Source: Saccharopolyspora hirsuta
GTDB taxonomy: Bacteria; Actinomycetota; Actinomycetes; Mycobacteriales; Pseudonocardiaceae
Direction of reading: 5' to 3'
Length of the DNA stretch: 64,000 nucleotides
Assembly: GCF_008630535.1 (NCBI RefSeq)
Contig: NZ_VWPH01000005.1
Coordinates: forward strand, 248,001 to 312,000
Position numbers and translations under genes: made by a program. The notes under the pieces were generated by a model. It was not told where the DNA came from, ran no database searches, and saw only the letters and a list, made by a program, of their open reading frames with translations. Shown here in pieces: positions 24,484-33,002 of this stretch (the first letter of the stretch is position 1; each line of letters begins with the position of its first letter).

Positions 24484-25812
24484 ATGACCGCGACCTCGCA
24501 CGCCGAGGCACCCGGCACCCGGCAGGTGTCGGACAAGGACGTCCGCACGGTGATCGTGTCCAGCCTGATGGGCACCACCGTCGAGTGGTACGACTTCTTC
24601 CTCTACAGCACCGCCGCCGGGCTGGTCTTCGACGAGCTGTTCTTCCCCACCGACAACCCGACCGTCTCCACCGTGCTGGCCTTCGCGACGTTCTTCGTCG
24701 GCTTCGTCGCCCGCCCGCTCGGCGGTGTCCTCTTCGGACACATCGGGGACCGGATCGGCCGCAAGCGCACGCTGGTGACCACGATGCTGCTGATGGGCGT
24801 GGCCACGGCCCTGATGGGCGCGCTGCCCACCTACGACGACATCGGCCTGCTCGCACCGCTGCTGCTGGTGCTGCTGCGGGTGGTGCAGGGCCTGGCGATC
24901 GGCGGCGAGTGGGCCGGTGCGGTGCTCATGGCGGTGGAGTACGCGCCGCCCGGCAAGCAGGCCCGCTACGGCGCGTGGCCGCAGGTCGGCCTGGCCCTGG
25001 GGCTGGGGTTGGGCACCGGGTTGTTCGCGCTGCTCGGCAACCTGCTCGACGACGAGCAGTTCCTCGGCTACGGCTGGCGGATCGCCTTCGGGCTCAGCAT
25101 CGTGCTGGTGTTCATCGGCCTGGTGATCCGCCTCCGGGTCGCCGAAACCCCGGCCTTCGAGCAGATGCGCACGGCGCGCGAGACCTCCCGGACCCCGTTC
25201 CTGGACCTCTTCCGAGACCGCGCGGTCCGGCGCAACACGCTGCTCGGCCTGCTGTCGCGCTGGGCGGAAGGCGCTGCCTTCAACACCTGGGCGGTGTTCT
25301 TCCTGTCCTACGCGACCACGACGCTCGACCTGCCCCGCACCGACGTGCTGGTGGCGGTGATGGCCGCCGCGATCGTGCTGGCGGTGCTGATCCCGGTGTT
25401 CGGCCGGCTCGCCGACCGCTGGACGCCCCGCCGCACCTACACCTTCGGCGCAGCGCTGTTCGCGGCGTCGGTCTTCCCCGCGTTCCTCGCCTTCCAGACC
25501 CGCGACCCGCTGCTGATCGGGCTGGTGATCGTGCTGGTGCTGGGTGTCGTGCACGCGGTGCTCTACGCCCCGCAGGGCACGCTGTACGCCCAGCTGGCGC
25601 CGGTGCGGATGCGCTACACCGGGATGTCGTTCGTCTACCAGTTCTCCGGCATCTACGCCTCCGGGCTCACGCCGATGGTGATCACGACGCTGCTGGCGGT
25701 GGGCGGCTCGCCCTGGTGGGCTTGCGCGTACCTCGTGCTCGCCGGTGCCGTCGGCGCGGGCGCGACGCTGGCGCTGCGCCCGCGCGACCTGCACTTCGGG
25801 CGCGACCGCTAA
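24484..25812 (+). CDS. MHS-family MFS permease (metabolite:H+ symporter)
   Basis: A 442-aa 12-TM transporter of the metabolite:H+ symporter family (ProP/KgtP/ShiA group). Signatures are TTVEWYDFFLYSTAAGLVF in TM1, RPLGGVLFGHIGDRIGRKR in the TM2-3 loop, and LRVVQGLAIGGEWAGAVLMA. The ATG has GGAGG ten bases upstream. The leader peptide and surrounding genes point to uptake of an organosulfur compound or a sulfonate, although family members also carry simple carboxylates and osmolytes. The last four bases overlap the stop of the convergent monooxygenase gene. Confidence 0.9.
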   Translation: MTATSHAEAPGTRQVSDKDVRTVIVSSLMGTTVEWYDFFLYSTAAGLVFDELFFPTDNPTVSTVLAFATFFVGFVARPLGGVLFGHIGDRIGRKRTLVTTMLLMGVATALMGALPTYDDIGLLAPLLLVLLRVVQGLAIGGEWAGAVLMAVEYAPPGKQARYGAWPQVGLALGLGLGTGLFALLGNLLDDEQFLGYGWRIAFGLSIVLVFIGLVIRLRVAETPAFEQMRTARETSRTPFLDLFRDRAVRRNTLLGLLSRWAEGAAFNTWAVFFLSYATTTLDLPRTDVLVAVMAAAIVLAVLIPVFGRLADRWTPRRTYTFGAALFAASVFPAFLAFQTRDPLLIGLVIVLVLGVVHAVLYAPQGTLYAQLAPVRMRYTGMSFVYQFSGIYASGLTPMVITTLLAVGGSPWWACAYLVLAGAVGAGATLALRPRDLHFGRDR

Positions 25813-26975
25813 GCGGGTGCCCCGGTGGTCCACCCGAAGACCGGGAGGGCGTCGTTGATCGCGTGGTCGCCCACCGCCCGCGCCTTGTAGATCAGCGGGT
25901 TGTGCGCGGTGAGCGTCCGGGCGTTGCGCCAGTGCCGGTCGAGCCGCCGCGCCTCGCTGACCAGCGACGACCCGCCCACCTCGAACAGCTCCGAGGTGGC
26001 GCGCAGGACCACGTCGGCGATGGCCACCTGGGCCTTGGACACGTCGTCCTCGGCGGTGATGACCTCGCCCTCGTCCTGCTGGGCCCGCTGCACCGAGGCG
26101 ACCGCGGCCTCCAGCGTCGCCTGCGCGGCGAAGGCGGCGCTGTGGACCTTGCCGACCACCTGCTGGACCAGCGGGTCGTCCTTGGGCAGCGGGGCGCTGG
26201 CGTGGCTGTACGAGCGGCGGCGCTGCTGCACGAACTCGGTGGCGTCGCGCGCCGCCGCGCGCGCCACGCCGACGAGGGAGGCCAGCAGCACGAGCTGAGC
26301 CAACGCGGTGTGCAGCCCCGGGCCGCGGTCCCACGGCACGACGTGCGCGGGGTCGACCTCGACGTCGGTGAACTCCACGGTGCCGCTGGCCGTGGTCCGC
26401 TGACCGAAGCCGTCCCAGTCGTCCCGCTGGACCAACCCCGCCGAATCGGCGGGAACCCTGGCCACGACCAGCTCGCCCGGAGCCCGCTCGGCCCGGACGG
26501 TCAGCCAGTCCGCGAACAGGCTGCCGGTGGAGTAGTACTTGGTGCCGTTGAGCACCAGCCGCCCGTCACGCTCCGACAGCCGGGTGTTCAACCGGCCCAC
26601 CTCGTGCGGATCGCGTTCGCTGATCGCGTTGCCGACCAGCGCCCCGCCCGCGGCCAGCCGCAGCCACTCGTCCCGTTCGTCCGAGGGCGGCTGCCGGAGC
26701 TGCTCCTCGACGAACAGCACGTGCGGCCGCAGTGCCTGCGGCAGGTTGGAGTCGGCCTCGCCCAGCTCCACCAGCAGGCCGAACAGCTCGTCCAGCCCGG
26801 CACCAGCACCGCCGAGCCGCTGCGGGACCCGCACCGCGCCGAACCCGGCCGCGCGCAGCCAGCCCACCTCCTCGTGCGGCAGGCGGCGCTGCCGCTCGCG
26901 GTCCACCGCGCCGTCGGCGATCCGCTCGAACACCGGGCGGAACCGCGCCGCCAGATCCGGGTTGTCCGTTGGCAC
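25809..26975 (-). CDS. Acyl-CoA-dehydrogenase-like monooxygenase, third DszC/SfnB-type paralogue
   Basis: A 388-aa protein of the same fold as SfnB: FGAVRVPQRLGGAGAG, a DDWDGFGQRTTASGTVEF middle motif and a C-terminal HWRNARTLTAHNP. In the last motif the usual LHDP is AHNP, so the Asp is Asn: an active-site difference from the other three relatives in the window. The N-terminal AEADSNLPQAL also departs from the usual DxxIxQI. It is 15 bp downstream of the second sfnB-like gene and probably co-transcribed. Function likely oxidation of another sulfur or amine compound; substrate unknown. Confidence 0.85.
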   Translation of the reverse strand: MPTDNPDLAARFRPVFERIADGAVDRERQRRLPHEEVGWLRAAGFGAVRVPQRLGGAGAGLDELFGLLVELGEADSNLPQALRPHVLFVEEQLRQPPSDERDEWLRLAAGGALVGNAISERDPHEVGRLNTRLSERDGRLVLNGTKYYSTGSLFADWLTVRAERAPGELVVARVPADSAGLVQRDDWDGFGQRTTASGTVEFTDVEVDPAHVVPWDRGPGLHTALAQLVLLASLVGVARAAARDATEFVQQRRRSYSHASAPLPKDDPLVQQVVGKVHSAAFAAQATLEAAVASVQRAQQDEGEVITAEDDVSKAQVAIADVVLRATSELFEVGGSSLVSEARRLDRHWRNARTLTAHNPLIYKARAVGDHAINDALPVFGWTTGAPA

Positions 26976-26990
26976 CGTGGCCTCCTGTTC

Positions 26991-28190
26991 TCAGACGATT
27001 CCGTTGCGCGGCGGGTGGATCCCGTTGAGCTCGTAGTTGCCCAGGTGCTGGACCTTCCACCGGCGGGGGTCGTGCAGCGTGTGGGTGCGGGCGTTGCGCC
27101 AGTGCCGGTCGAGGTTGCGGCCGGTCCGGGCGGACCGGGTGCCGATGAGCGCGAAGATCTCGCTGGACACCGACACCGCGGCGTCGTCGGCCTGCGCGCG
27201 GACGGCGGCCACCGCCACCGACGCCTCCGCCGCCCGGTCCTCGGCGTCGGCGGCTCCCGAGTCGATCGCCCGCCTCGCCGCGTCGAGCGCATCGCCCGCC
27301 TCGTTCAGCAGCGCCCCGGCCGCGCGGACCCGCAGCGCGAGCTCGCCGAAGCGCTGCACCACCAGCGGCTCGTCCGCGGTGCGCTCGACACCGGCCTCCC
27401 ACCACGGGCGGCTGAGCTCGCGCACCGCGGCTCCGCCGTCGCGCAGCGCCGCATCGGCGATGCCGACGTCGATCGCGGCGTGCAGGTACTGCCCGAACGC
27501 GCCGAAGATCTCGGCCCCGTCGAAGGTCCGGTAGTGCGGCACGACCCGCTCCGGCGGAACCCGGACGTCCTCCAGCAGCACCGTGCCGCTGGCCGTGGTG
27601 CGCTGCCCGATGCCGTCCCAGTCGTCCAGCACGGTCAGCCCGTCGGCCCCGGCCGGGACGAACGCCGCGTTGACCCGATCCTCGCCGTCGATCGCGAACA
27701 CCGGGATCCAGTGCGCGAACAGCGCGCCGGTGGTGTAGTTCTTGGTCCCGCTGATCCGGAAGTCGCCGCCGGGCTGCTCGACCAGCCTGGTCTCGAAGGC
27801 GTGCGCGGTCTTCGCACCGGCTTCGGCCAGCGCGTTGCCGAACCGCTTCCCGGCCAGCACCTCGGCGTGGAAGAAGGCCAGCTGCTCCTCGGTCGCGTTG
27901 TGCCGGAGCACGTTCAGGAAGAAGAAGTGGTTCTGCGGGATCTGGCCGATGCTGGAGTCCCCGGCCGCCAGCAACCGGAACACCGCCCCCAGGGTCCGGT
28001 GCGAGACCTCCGCACCGCCGTGGCGCGCGGGCACCGTGATGCCGAGCAGCCCGCTCTCGGAGAGCTCCTCCACCTCCTCCTCCGGCAGGATCCGCTGCGC
28101 GTCCCGCTGCGACGCGCCTTCGGCGAACCGCTCCCCCAGCCGGGCGGCGACGGCGAGCGCCTCCGCGTCGTCGGCGATGACGTTGACCAT
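26991..28190 (-). CDS. SfnB-family sulfur-acquisition monooxygenase, second copy
   Basis: A 399-aa protein closely similar along its length to the SfnB-like product of 18078-19289: DDAEALAVAARLGERFAEGA, LLGITVPARHGGAEV, SSIGQIPQNHFFF, LLDDWDGIGQRTTASGTV-type centre, and HWRNARTHTLHDPRRWK. The LHDP pair is intact. The ATG at 28190 has GAGGAG upstream. It leads a two-gene leftward unit with 25809-26975. No leader peptide of the RRHVDL type is visible in its upstream region. Confidence 0.87.
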   Translation of the reverse strand: MVNVIADDAEALAVAARLGERFAEGASQRDAQRILPEEEVEELSESGLLGITVPARHGGAEVSHRTLGAVFRLLAAGDSSIGQIPQNHFFFLNVLRHNATEEQLAFFHAEVLAGKRFGNALAEAGAKTAHAFETRLVEQPGGDFRISGTKNYTTGALFAHWIPVFAIDGEDRVNAAFVPAGADGLTVLDDWDGIGQRTTASGTVLLEDVRVPPERVVPHYRTFDGAEIFGAFGQYLHAAIDVGIADAALRDGGAAVRELSRPWWEAGVERTADEPLVVQRFGELALRVRAAGALLNEAGDALDAARRAIDSGAADAEDRAAEASVAVAAVRAQADDAAVSVSSEIFALIGTRSARTGRNLDRHWRNARTHTLHDPRRWKVQHLGNYELNGIHPPRNGIV

Positions 28191-28359
28191 CGGTCTCCTC
28201 AACTGTCGCGGCGAAACACCAAGTGCGCCAATCGGTTCTCGCCCGGACACTACCCGCCGCGACGGTCCGCTCAACCCCGTTCCAGATGCTGATAAGTCCG
28301 TTGTGGACTCGGTGTTTCAGCACCGTTAAGCGAGAATCACAACAATCCACTGAGGATGA

Positions 28360-28578
28360 TCAGGCGGACCGGCGGTTGTGGTCCAGCGTGCCAGCCGCGT
28401 GCCGCAAGCTGCGGGCCAGCGCGGTCGCCTGGTCGCGGGCCTGCGCCAGGTGCGCGGCGACCGTGGCCCAGCTGGCCAGGTCCCTCCGGGCCTGGTCCGA
28501 CAGCTCGGCGACCTGCTCGGCGATCGTGGCCAGCTCGGACAGCGCCGTGACCGGGTCGGCGAAGTGCTGCTCGTCCAT
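28360..28578 (-). CDS. Small helical protein of unknown function
   Basis: A 72-aa frame with GAAGGGGG upstream of the ATG at 28578. The product is predicted almost entirely helical (ALSELATIAEQVAELSDQAR, AAHLAQARDQATALARSLRH), with heptad-like Leu/Ala spacing, and no membrane segment. It lies between the divergent sfnB-like and BisC-like genes, head to head with the latter. No family recognised. Confidence 0.5.
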   Translation of the reverse strand: MDEQHFADPVTALSELATIAEQVAELSDQARRDLASWATVAAHLAQARDQATALARSLRHAAGTLDHNRRSA

Positions 28579-28690
28579 CGCGGTGGCCCCCTTCGGCTCC
28601 CGCCTCCTCCGACACCGCCCATCCTCCCGCCGACCCCCGACAGCTCCGGCGCGGGTTATCGTGCGGGGGGGACGGCCGCAGGAGGGACGC

Positions 28691-30976
28691 ATGACGACCG
28701 AACGGACCTGGCTGCCGAGCAGCTCGCACTGGGGCGCCTTCCGCGCCGCGACCGACCCCGACGGCACCCTCCACGTCGAGCCGCACCCCGCCGACCCCGC
28801 GCCGTCGCCGCTGCTGGGCAACCTCGCCGGGACCGTCCGCCACCGCACCCGCGTCCGGCGCCCCGCGATCCGCCGCGGCTGGCTGGAGGGCGGGCCCGGC
28901 CCGACCGGCGCGCGCGGCAGCGAGGAGTTCGTCGAGGTCTCCTGGGACACCGCCCTGGACCTGGTCGCCGAGCAGCTGGAGCGCACCCGGCGCGAGCACG
29001 GCAACGAGGCGATCTTCGGCGGCTCCTACGGCTGGTCCAGCGCCGGGCGGTTCCACCACGCGCAGAGCCAGCTGCACCGCTTCCACAACACCATCGGCGG
29101 CTACACCGCCTCGCGCAACAACTACAGCTTCGGCACCTCCCAGGTGCTGCTGCCGCACGTGATCGGCAGCACCGACGCGCTGCTGCAGCACGCCGACAGC
29201 TGGCAGACGATCCGCGAGCACACCGACCTGGTGGTGGCCTTCGGCGGCTTGGCCACCAAGAACCTCTCCATCGCCTCCGGCGGCATCACCCGGCACACCG
29301 GTTCCGCCGCCCTGCGCGACCTGGGCACCGACGTGGCGGTGATCAGCCCGCTCGCCGACGACGTCCCGCCCGGCTCGTCGTGGTACCCGATCGCCCCCGG
29401 CACCGACGTCGCCCTCCAGCTCGGCCTGGCCCACACCCTGCTCACCAGCGGGCACCACGACCAGGACTTCCTGGAGCGCTGCTGCACCGGGTTCGACGTG
29501 TTCGCCGACTACCTGCTCGGCGAGCGGGACGGCACCGCGAAGTCCGCCGAGTGGGCGGCCGGGATCTGCGGGATCGACGCCGCGGACATCCGCGCCCTGG
29601 CCGCCCGGATGGCCGCCGGGCGGACGCTGATCACGGTGTCCTGGTCGTTGCAGCGCACCGAGCACGGCGAGCAGCCGGTGTGGGCGGGGCTCGCGCTGGC
29701 CGCGATGCTCGGCCAGATCGGGCTCCCCGGCGGCGGCTTCGGGCACGGCTACGGGTCGATGGCCGACATCGGCGACGACGCCCCGGTGCTGCGCCCGCCG
29801 ACGCTGCCGCTGGGCCGCAACCCGGTGTCGACGTTCATCCCGGTGGCCCGCATCGCCGACCTGCTGCTCAACCCGGGGCAGCAGTACGACTACGACGGGC
29901 AGCGCCTGACCTACCCCGAGATCCGGCTGGTGCACTGGGCGGGCGGGAACCCGTTCCACCACCACCAGGACCTCAACCGGCTGCGCCGGGCGTTCGGCCG
30001 CCCGGACACGGTCGTGGTGCAGGAGACGCACTGGACGGCGACCGCGCGGCACGCCGACGTGGTGCTGCCCGCCACCGTCGCGCTGGAGCGGGAGGACGTC
30101 GGCGCCGGACGGCGCGACAGCCACCTGATCGCGATGCACCAGGTGCTCGACCCGATCGGCGAGGCCCGCGACGACTACGACATCCTCGCCGGGCTCGCCC
30201 GGCGGCTGGGCGTGCACGAGGAGTTCACCGAGGGCCGCTCGCCGCGCGAATGGCTGGTGCACATGTACGAGCAGTGGCGCAGCGGGCTGGTCGCGCAGGG
30301 CCACGACATCCCGCCGTTCGCCGAGTTCTGGGCGGCCGGGGACGTGCGGATCCCGGACGTGCCGCGCCGGGCGCCGCTGGTGGCGTTCCGGTCGGACCCG
30401 CAGCAGAACCCGCTGCGCACGCCCAGCGGCCGGATCGAGCTGTTCTCCGCGACGATCGACTCCTTCGGCCACCCGGACTGCCCCGGCCACCCGGCGTGGT
30501 TGCCCGCGCGGCAGCGGCGCGGCGGACCGCTGCACCTGATCGCCAACCAGCCGTCGACCCGGCTGCACGGCCAGGGCGACGTGGGCGCGGTCAGCCAGGG
30601 CGCCAAGGTCGCCGGGCGCGAACCGATCCGCATCCACCCGCAGGACGCCGCCGCGCGGGGCATCTCCGACGGCGCCGTGGTCCGGGTGTTCAACCACCTC
30701 GGCGCCTGCCTGGCCGGGGCCCGGGTGACCGAGGACGTCCGGCCCGGTGTCGTCGCGCTGGCCACCGGCGCGTGGTTCGACCCGCAGCCCGACCCGGTCC
30801 GCCCCGGCGAAACCCTCTGCGCGCACGGCAATCCCAACGTGCTCACCGCCGATGTGCCGTCCTCCCGGCTGTCCCAGGGCTGCGCCGGGCAGCACGCGCA
30901 CGTCGAGGTCGAGCGGTACGACGGCCCGGTCCCCGCGCTGCGCTGCAGCGAGCCGCCGCCGCTGGCCGATTCCTGA
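28691..30976 (+). CDS. BisC/TorA-type molybdopterin-dependent S- or N-oxide reductase
   Basis: A 761-aa molybdoenzyme of the DMSO-reductase family, with no N-terminal [4Fe-4S] cysteines and no Tat signal, as in cytoplasmic biotin sulfoxide reductase. The GSYGWSSAGRFHHAQSQLHR stretch carries the Ser expected to ligate molybdenum; NNYSFGTSQVLLPHVIG and HWAGGNPFHHHQDLNRL are cofactor-contact motifs, and the C terminus has the molydopterin-dinucleotide domain (IANQPSTRLHGQGDVG). BisC enzymes reduce biotin sulfoxide and methionine sulfoxide. ATG 28691 has GGAGGG upstream. Its place at the edge of the sulfur locus suggests sulfoxide recovery. Confidence 0.88.
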   Translation: MTTERTWLPSSSHWGAFRAATDPDGTLHVEPHPADPAPSPLLGNLAGTVRHRTRVRRPAIRRGWLEGGPGPTGARGSEEFVEVSWDTALDLVAEQLERTRREHGNEAIFGGSYGWSSAGRFHHAQSQLHRFHNTIGGYTASRNNYSFGTSQVLLPHVIGSTDALLQHADSWQTIREHTDLVVAFGGLATKNLSIASGGITRHTGSAALRDLGTDVAVISPLADDVPPGSSWYPIAPGTDVALQLGLAHTLLTSGHHDQDFLERCCTGFDVFADYLLGERDGTAKSAEWAAGICGIDAADIRALAARMAAGRTLITVSWSLQRTEHGEQPVWAGLALAAMLGQIGLPGGGFGHGYGSMADIGDDAPVLRPPTLPLGRNPVSTFIPVARIADLLLNPGQQYDYDGQRLTYPEIRLVHWAGGNPFHHHQDLNRLRRAFGRPDTVVVQETHWTATARHADVVLPATVALEREDVGAGRRDSHLIAMHQVLDPIGEARDDYDILAGLARRLGVHEEFTEGRSPREWLVHMYEQWRSGLVAQGHDIPPFAEFWAAGDVRIPDVPRRAPLVAFRSDPQQNPLRTPSGRIELFSATIDSFGHPDCPGHPAWLPARQRRGGPLHLIANQPSTRLHGQGDVGAVSQGAKVAGREPIRIHPQDAAARGISDGAVVRVFNHLGACLAGARVTEDVRPGVVALATGAWFDPQPDPVRPGETLCAHGNPNVLTADVPSSRLSQGCAGQHAHVEVERYDGPVPALRCSEPPPLADS

Positions 30977-31275
30977 GGGCGCGGGCGCGTTTTCGGCGCG
31001 CCCACCTCGATTCCCGCGCCACCGCGGCGGATTCGCCGGGACCAGTCAGCGAAGTGGTCCTGGTCCTTTGCAGTGACGTCGTTTCGGGAATGTTGACCGG
31101 ATTCCGACCCGCTGATTATGGTCCAGACCACACCGCAGCTTCGGGTCGGCCGGTCGACCGGCGGTCGTCGACCACGCCGTTGCTCTCCCGCGACCAGGCG
31201 CGTTGCGCCGGACCGCAAGCACCGGGGGGCTCGCTCGGCCGGGAACGGCCCGGCCGGATCGACAAGGGAGTCGAG
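30977..31275. other. Intergenic region, BisC-like gene to LPMO
   Basis: 299 bp without a gene I can support. It begins with a GC-rich inverted stretch (GGGCGCG.../CGCGCCC) just past the BisC-like stop, probably terminating that gene, and holds a TTGACC...GATTAT promoter-like pair (31093-31119) overlapping a DasR-type box (31119-31130) ahead of the LPMO. Confidence 0.5.
31119..31130. promoter_or_regulatory. DasR-type (dre) operator upstream of the LPMO gene
   Basis: TGGTCCAGACCA differs by one base from the TGGTCTAGACCA core of the DasR-responsive element that governs chitin and N-acetylglucosamine genes in streptomycetes and Saccharopolyspora. It overlaps the -10-like GATTAT of a promoter with TTGACC 15 bp upstream, 145 bp before the start of an AA10 LPMO, a typical DasR target. 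The assignment rests on motif and gene type together. Confidence 0.65.
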
Positions 31276-31791
31276 ATGACATCGAAGCGCAAGTTCGCCG
31301 CGGCGGCGGTCGGCGCGGCGATCGCGCCCTTCCTGGTGGCCATCCCCACCTCGACCGCCAGCGCGCACGGCTACATCGACACGCCGCCGAGCAGGCAGGC
31401 GCAGTGCGCCGCGGGCACCGTCTCCTGCGGGGAGATCAAGTGGGAGCCGCAGAGCGTCGAGGGCCCGAAGGGCCTGACCAGCTGCAGCGGCGGCAACGCC
31501 CGCTTCTCCGACCTCGACGACGACAGCAAGGGCTGGACGGCCACCAAGGTCGGCAACTCGGTGAACTTCCACTGGACGCTCACCGCCCCGCACGCCACCA
31601 CGACCTGGGAGTACTTCATCGGCGGCAACCGGGTCGCGGTGTTCGACGACGGCGGCCAGCGGCCGCCGAACTCGCTGTCGCACACCGTCGACCTCGGCGG
31701 CGTCAGCGGCAAGCAGAAGCTGCTGGCGGTGTGGAACATCGCCGACACCGCCAACGCCTTCTACGCCTGCGTCGACCTCGACGTCGGCTGA
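31276..31791 (+). CDS. Secreted AA10 lytic polysaccharide monooxygenase
   Basis: A 171-aa precursor. A Sec signal peptide ends in TASA, leaving the mature N-terminal His31, one arm of the copper histidine brace; the second His is His106 in TAPHATTTWEYF. The axial Phe lies in NAFYACVDLDV, and Cys pairs (QCAAGTVSC, TSC...YAC) match single-domain AA10 enzymes, which oxidatively cut crystalline chitin or cellulose. No carbohydrate-binding module is attached. ATG 31276 follows AAGGGAG. The DasR-like box upstream favours chitin as substrate. Confidence 0.93.
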   Translation: MTSKRKFAAAAVGAAIAPFLVAIPTSTASAHGYIDTPPSRQAQCAAGTVSCGEIKWEPQSVEGPKGLTSCSGGNARFSDLDDDSKGWTATKVGNSVNFHWTLTAPHATTTWEYFIGGNRVAVFDDGGQRPPNSLSHTVDLGGVSGKQKLLAVWNIADTANAFYACVDLDVG

Positions 31792-31794
31792 GTC

Positions 31795-31862
31795 GTACCG
31801 GGCAGCAACCCGGTACGCCGATCCCGCGGGAGTCCGGTGGCGCCAGCCGGACCCCGCGGGAT
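31795..31862. terminator. Double hairpin between convergent LPMO and AEC genes
   Basis: Two stems in tandem: GTACCGGG/CCCGGTAC (31795-31816) and the longer ATCCCGCGGG/CCCGCGGGAT (31821-31862), the latter with an inner GTCCGG/CCGGAC stem around GGCGCC. Symmetry and the position between two convergent stops suggest a bidirectional terminator. No U-run. Confidence 0.75.
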
Positions 31863-31870
31863 CTCGCCGC

Positions 31871-32791
31871 TCAGCCGAGCAGCGCGGTGACGGTGAACAG
31901 GACCGGGACGGACAGGATCGTGGACAGCAGGATCGACTCGCGGGCCAGGCGCACGCCCACGTTGTAGCGAGATGCGTACACGAAGAGGTTCTGCGCCGCG
32001 GGCAGCGCGGAGATCACCACCGCCGCGAACAGCGAAGCGCCCTCCAGCCCGAACAGCCCGGCACCGATCGCCCAGGCGATCAGCGGGTGCACGACCGACT
32101 TCAGACCGACCGACAGCAGCACCGGCCAGCGCTCGGCACCGCCCGCGGGCAGCGCGCTGCCGTGCAGCGAGATGCCGAAGGCCAGCAGCACCGTCGGCAC
32201 CGACAGGTGCCCCAGCAGCGTGATCGGTTCCAGGACCGGGGCCGGGATGCGCCACCCGCCCAGCGAGAGCGCCACGCCGATCAGCGAGCAGATGACGATC
32301 GGGTTGCGGAAGGGCGCCAGCACCCGCAACCACGCCGAGCTGCGCTCCCCGGCCTGCGCGTAGTCGATGACGGTCAGCCCGATCGGCGTCATGACCAGCA
32401 GCTGGAACAGCATCACCGGTGCCACCAGGGTGGCGTCGCCGAGCACGTAGACCGCGATCGGGATGCCCAGGTTGCCCGCGTTGACGTAGCTGGAGCACAG
32501 CGCACCGATCGCGGTGCGGCGGATGTTCCACCTGCGCACCAGGCCGACCAGCACGAACAGCCCGGCGGCGGCGAACGTGCTCAGCGCCGTGACCAGCAGC
32601 GGGATCGAGAAGATCACCGAGACGTCGGACTCGGAGAGCATCTTCAGCAGCAGCGCCGGGGTGCCGACGTAGAACGAGAGCTTGGTCAGCGCCTCCCGCC
32701 CGCTGCTGCCGAGCGCCCCGGTCCGGCCGAGCAGGTAGCCGATCAGCACGATGGCGGCGATGACGCCGAAGCCCTGGATCACCCCGGACAC
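31871..32791 (-). CDS. AEC-family (auxin efflux carrier-like) transporter
   Basis: A 306-aa membrane protein with about ten TM segments in the AEC/BART arrangement. The N-terminal half has AIVLIGYLLGRTG and FYVGTPALLLKML; SSYVNAGNLGIPIAVYVLGD is the unwound-helix motif with its conserved Asn-Gly, and ALPAAQNLFVYASRYN closes the second repeat. Bacterial members carry malonate, malate or related weak acids. The GTG at 32791 has GGGAGG upstream. It stands alone, downstream in direction from the Emb gene but 211 bp away. Confidence 0.88.
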   Translation of the reverse strand: MSGVIQGFGVIAAIVLIGYLLGRTGALGSSGREALTKLSFYVGTPALLLKMLSESDVSVIFSIPLLVTALSTFAAAGLFVLVGLVRRWNIRRTAIGALCSSYVNAGNLGIPIAVYVLGDATLVAPVMLFQLLVMTPIGLTVIDYAQAGERSSAWLRVLAPFRNPIVICSLIGVALSLGGWRIPAPVLEPITLLGHLSVPTVLLAFGISLHGSALPAGGAERWPVLLSVGLKSVVHPLIAWAIGAGLFGLEGASLFAAVVISALPAAQNLFVYASRYNVGVRLARESILLSTILSVPVLFTVTALLG

Positions 32792-33002
32792 GGGACCTCC
32801 CGCGGCTCAGCTCCGCGGCGTCCACTGCGGACGGTTGCGGCCGGGCGGGGTCCTCGTCGCGCGCGAAGCATTCTTTTCTTCCGTGCTAATGGGTTTCACC
32901 GGAGCGGACCGCGCCCTGGTCGATCGCGCGAGCGCCACCCGCACTCTTAGCGATCCTAAGCGATCAGCGCGGCACCGCGAGCATGGCGCTGCTCACAGCC
33001 GA

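Noticed and set aside
24117-28292. Open plus-strand frame of almost 1,400 codons across the monooxygenase genes
   Set aside because: It is the GC-rich shadow of the genes on the other frame and strand; its translation is Arg/Pro/Gly-rich low-complexity sequence with no domain.
28191-28330. Possible fourth leader peptide upstream of the second sfnB-like gene
   Set aside because: A GTG frame there (KHRVHNGLISIW) is open into the next gene but lacks the R-H-V-D-L-x-R-V core and a nearby stop.
28337-30901. Long minus-strand frame opposite the BisC-like gene
   Set aside because: The plus strand has a complete molybdoenzyme with family motifs; the antisense product is compositionally biased and unrecognisable.
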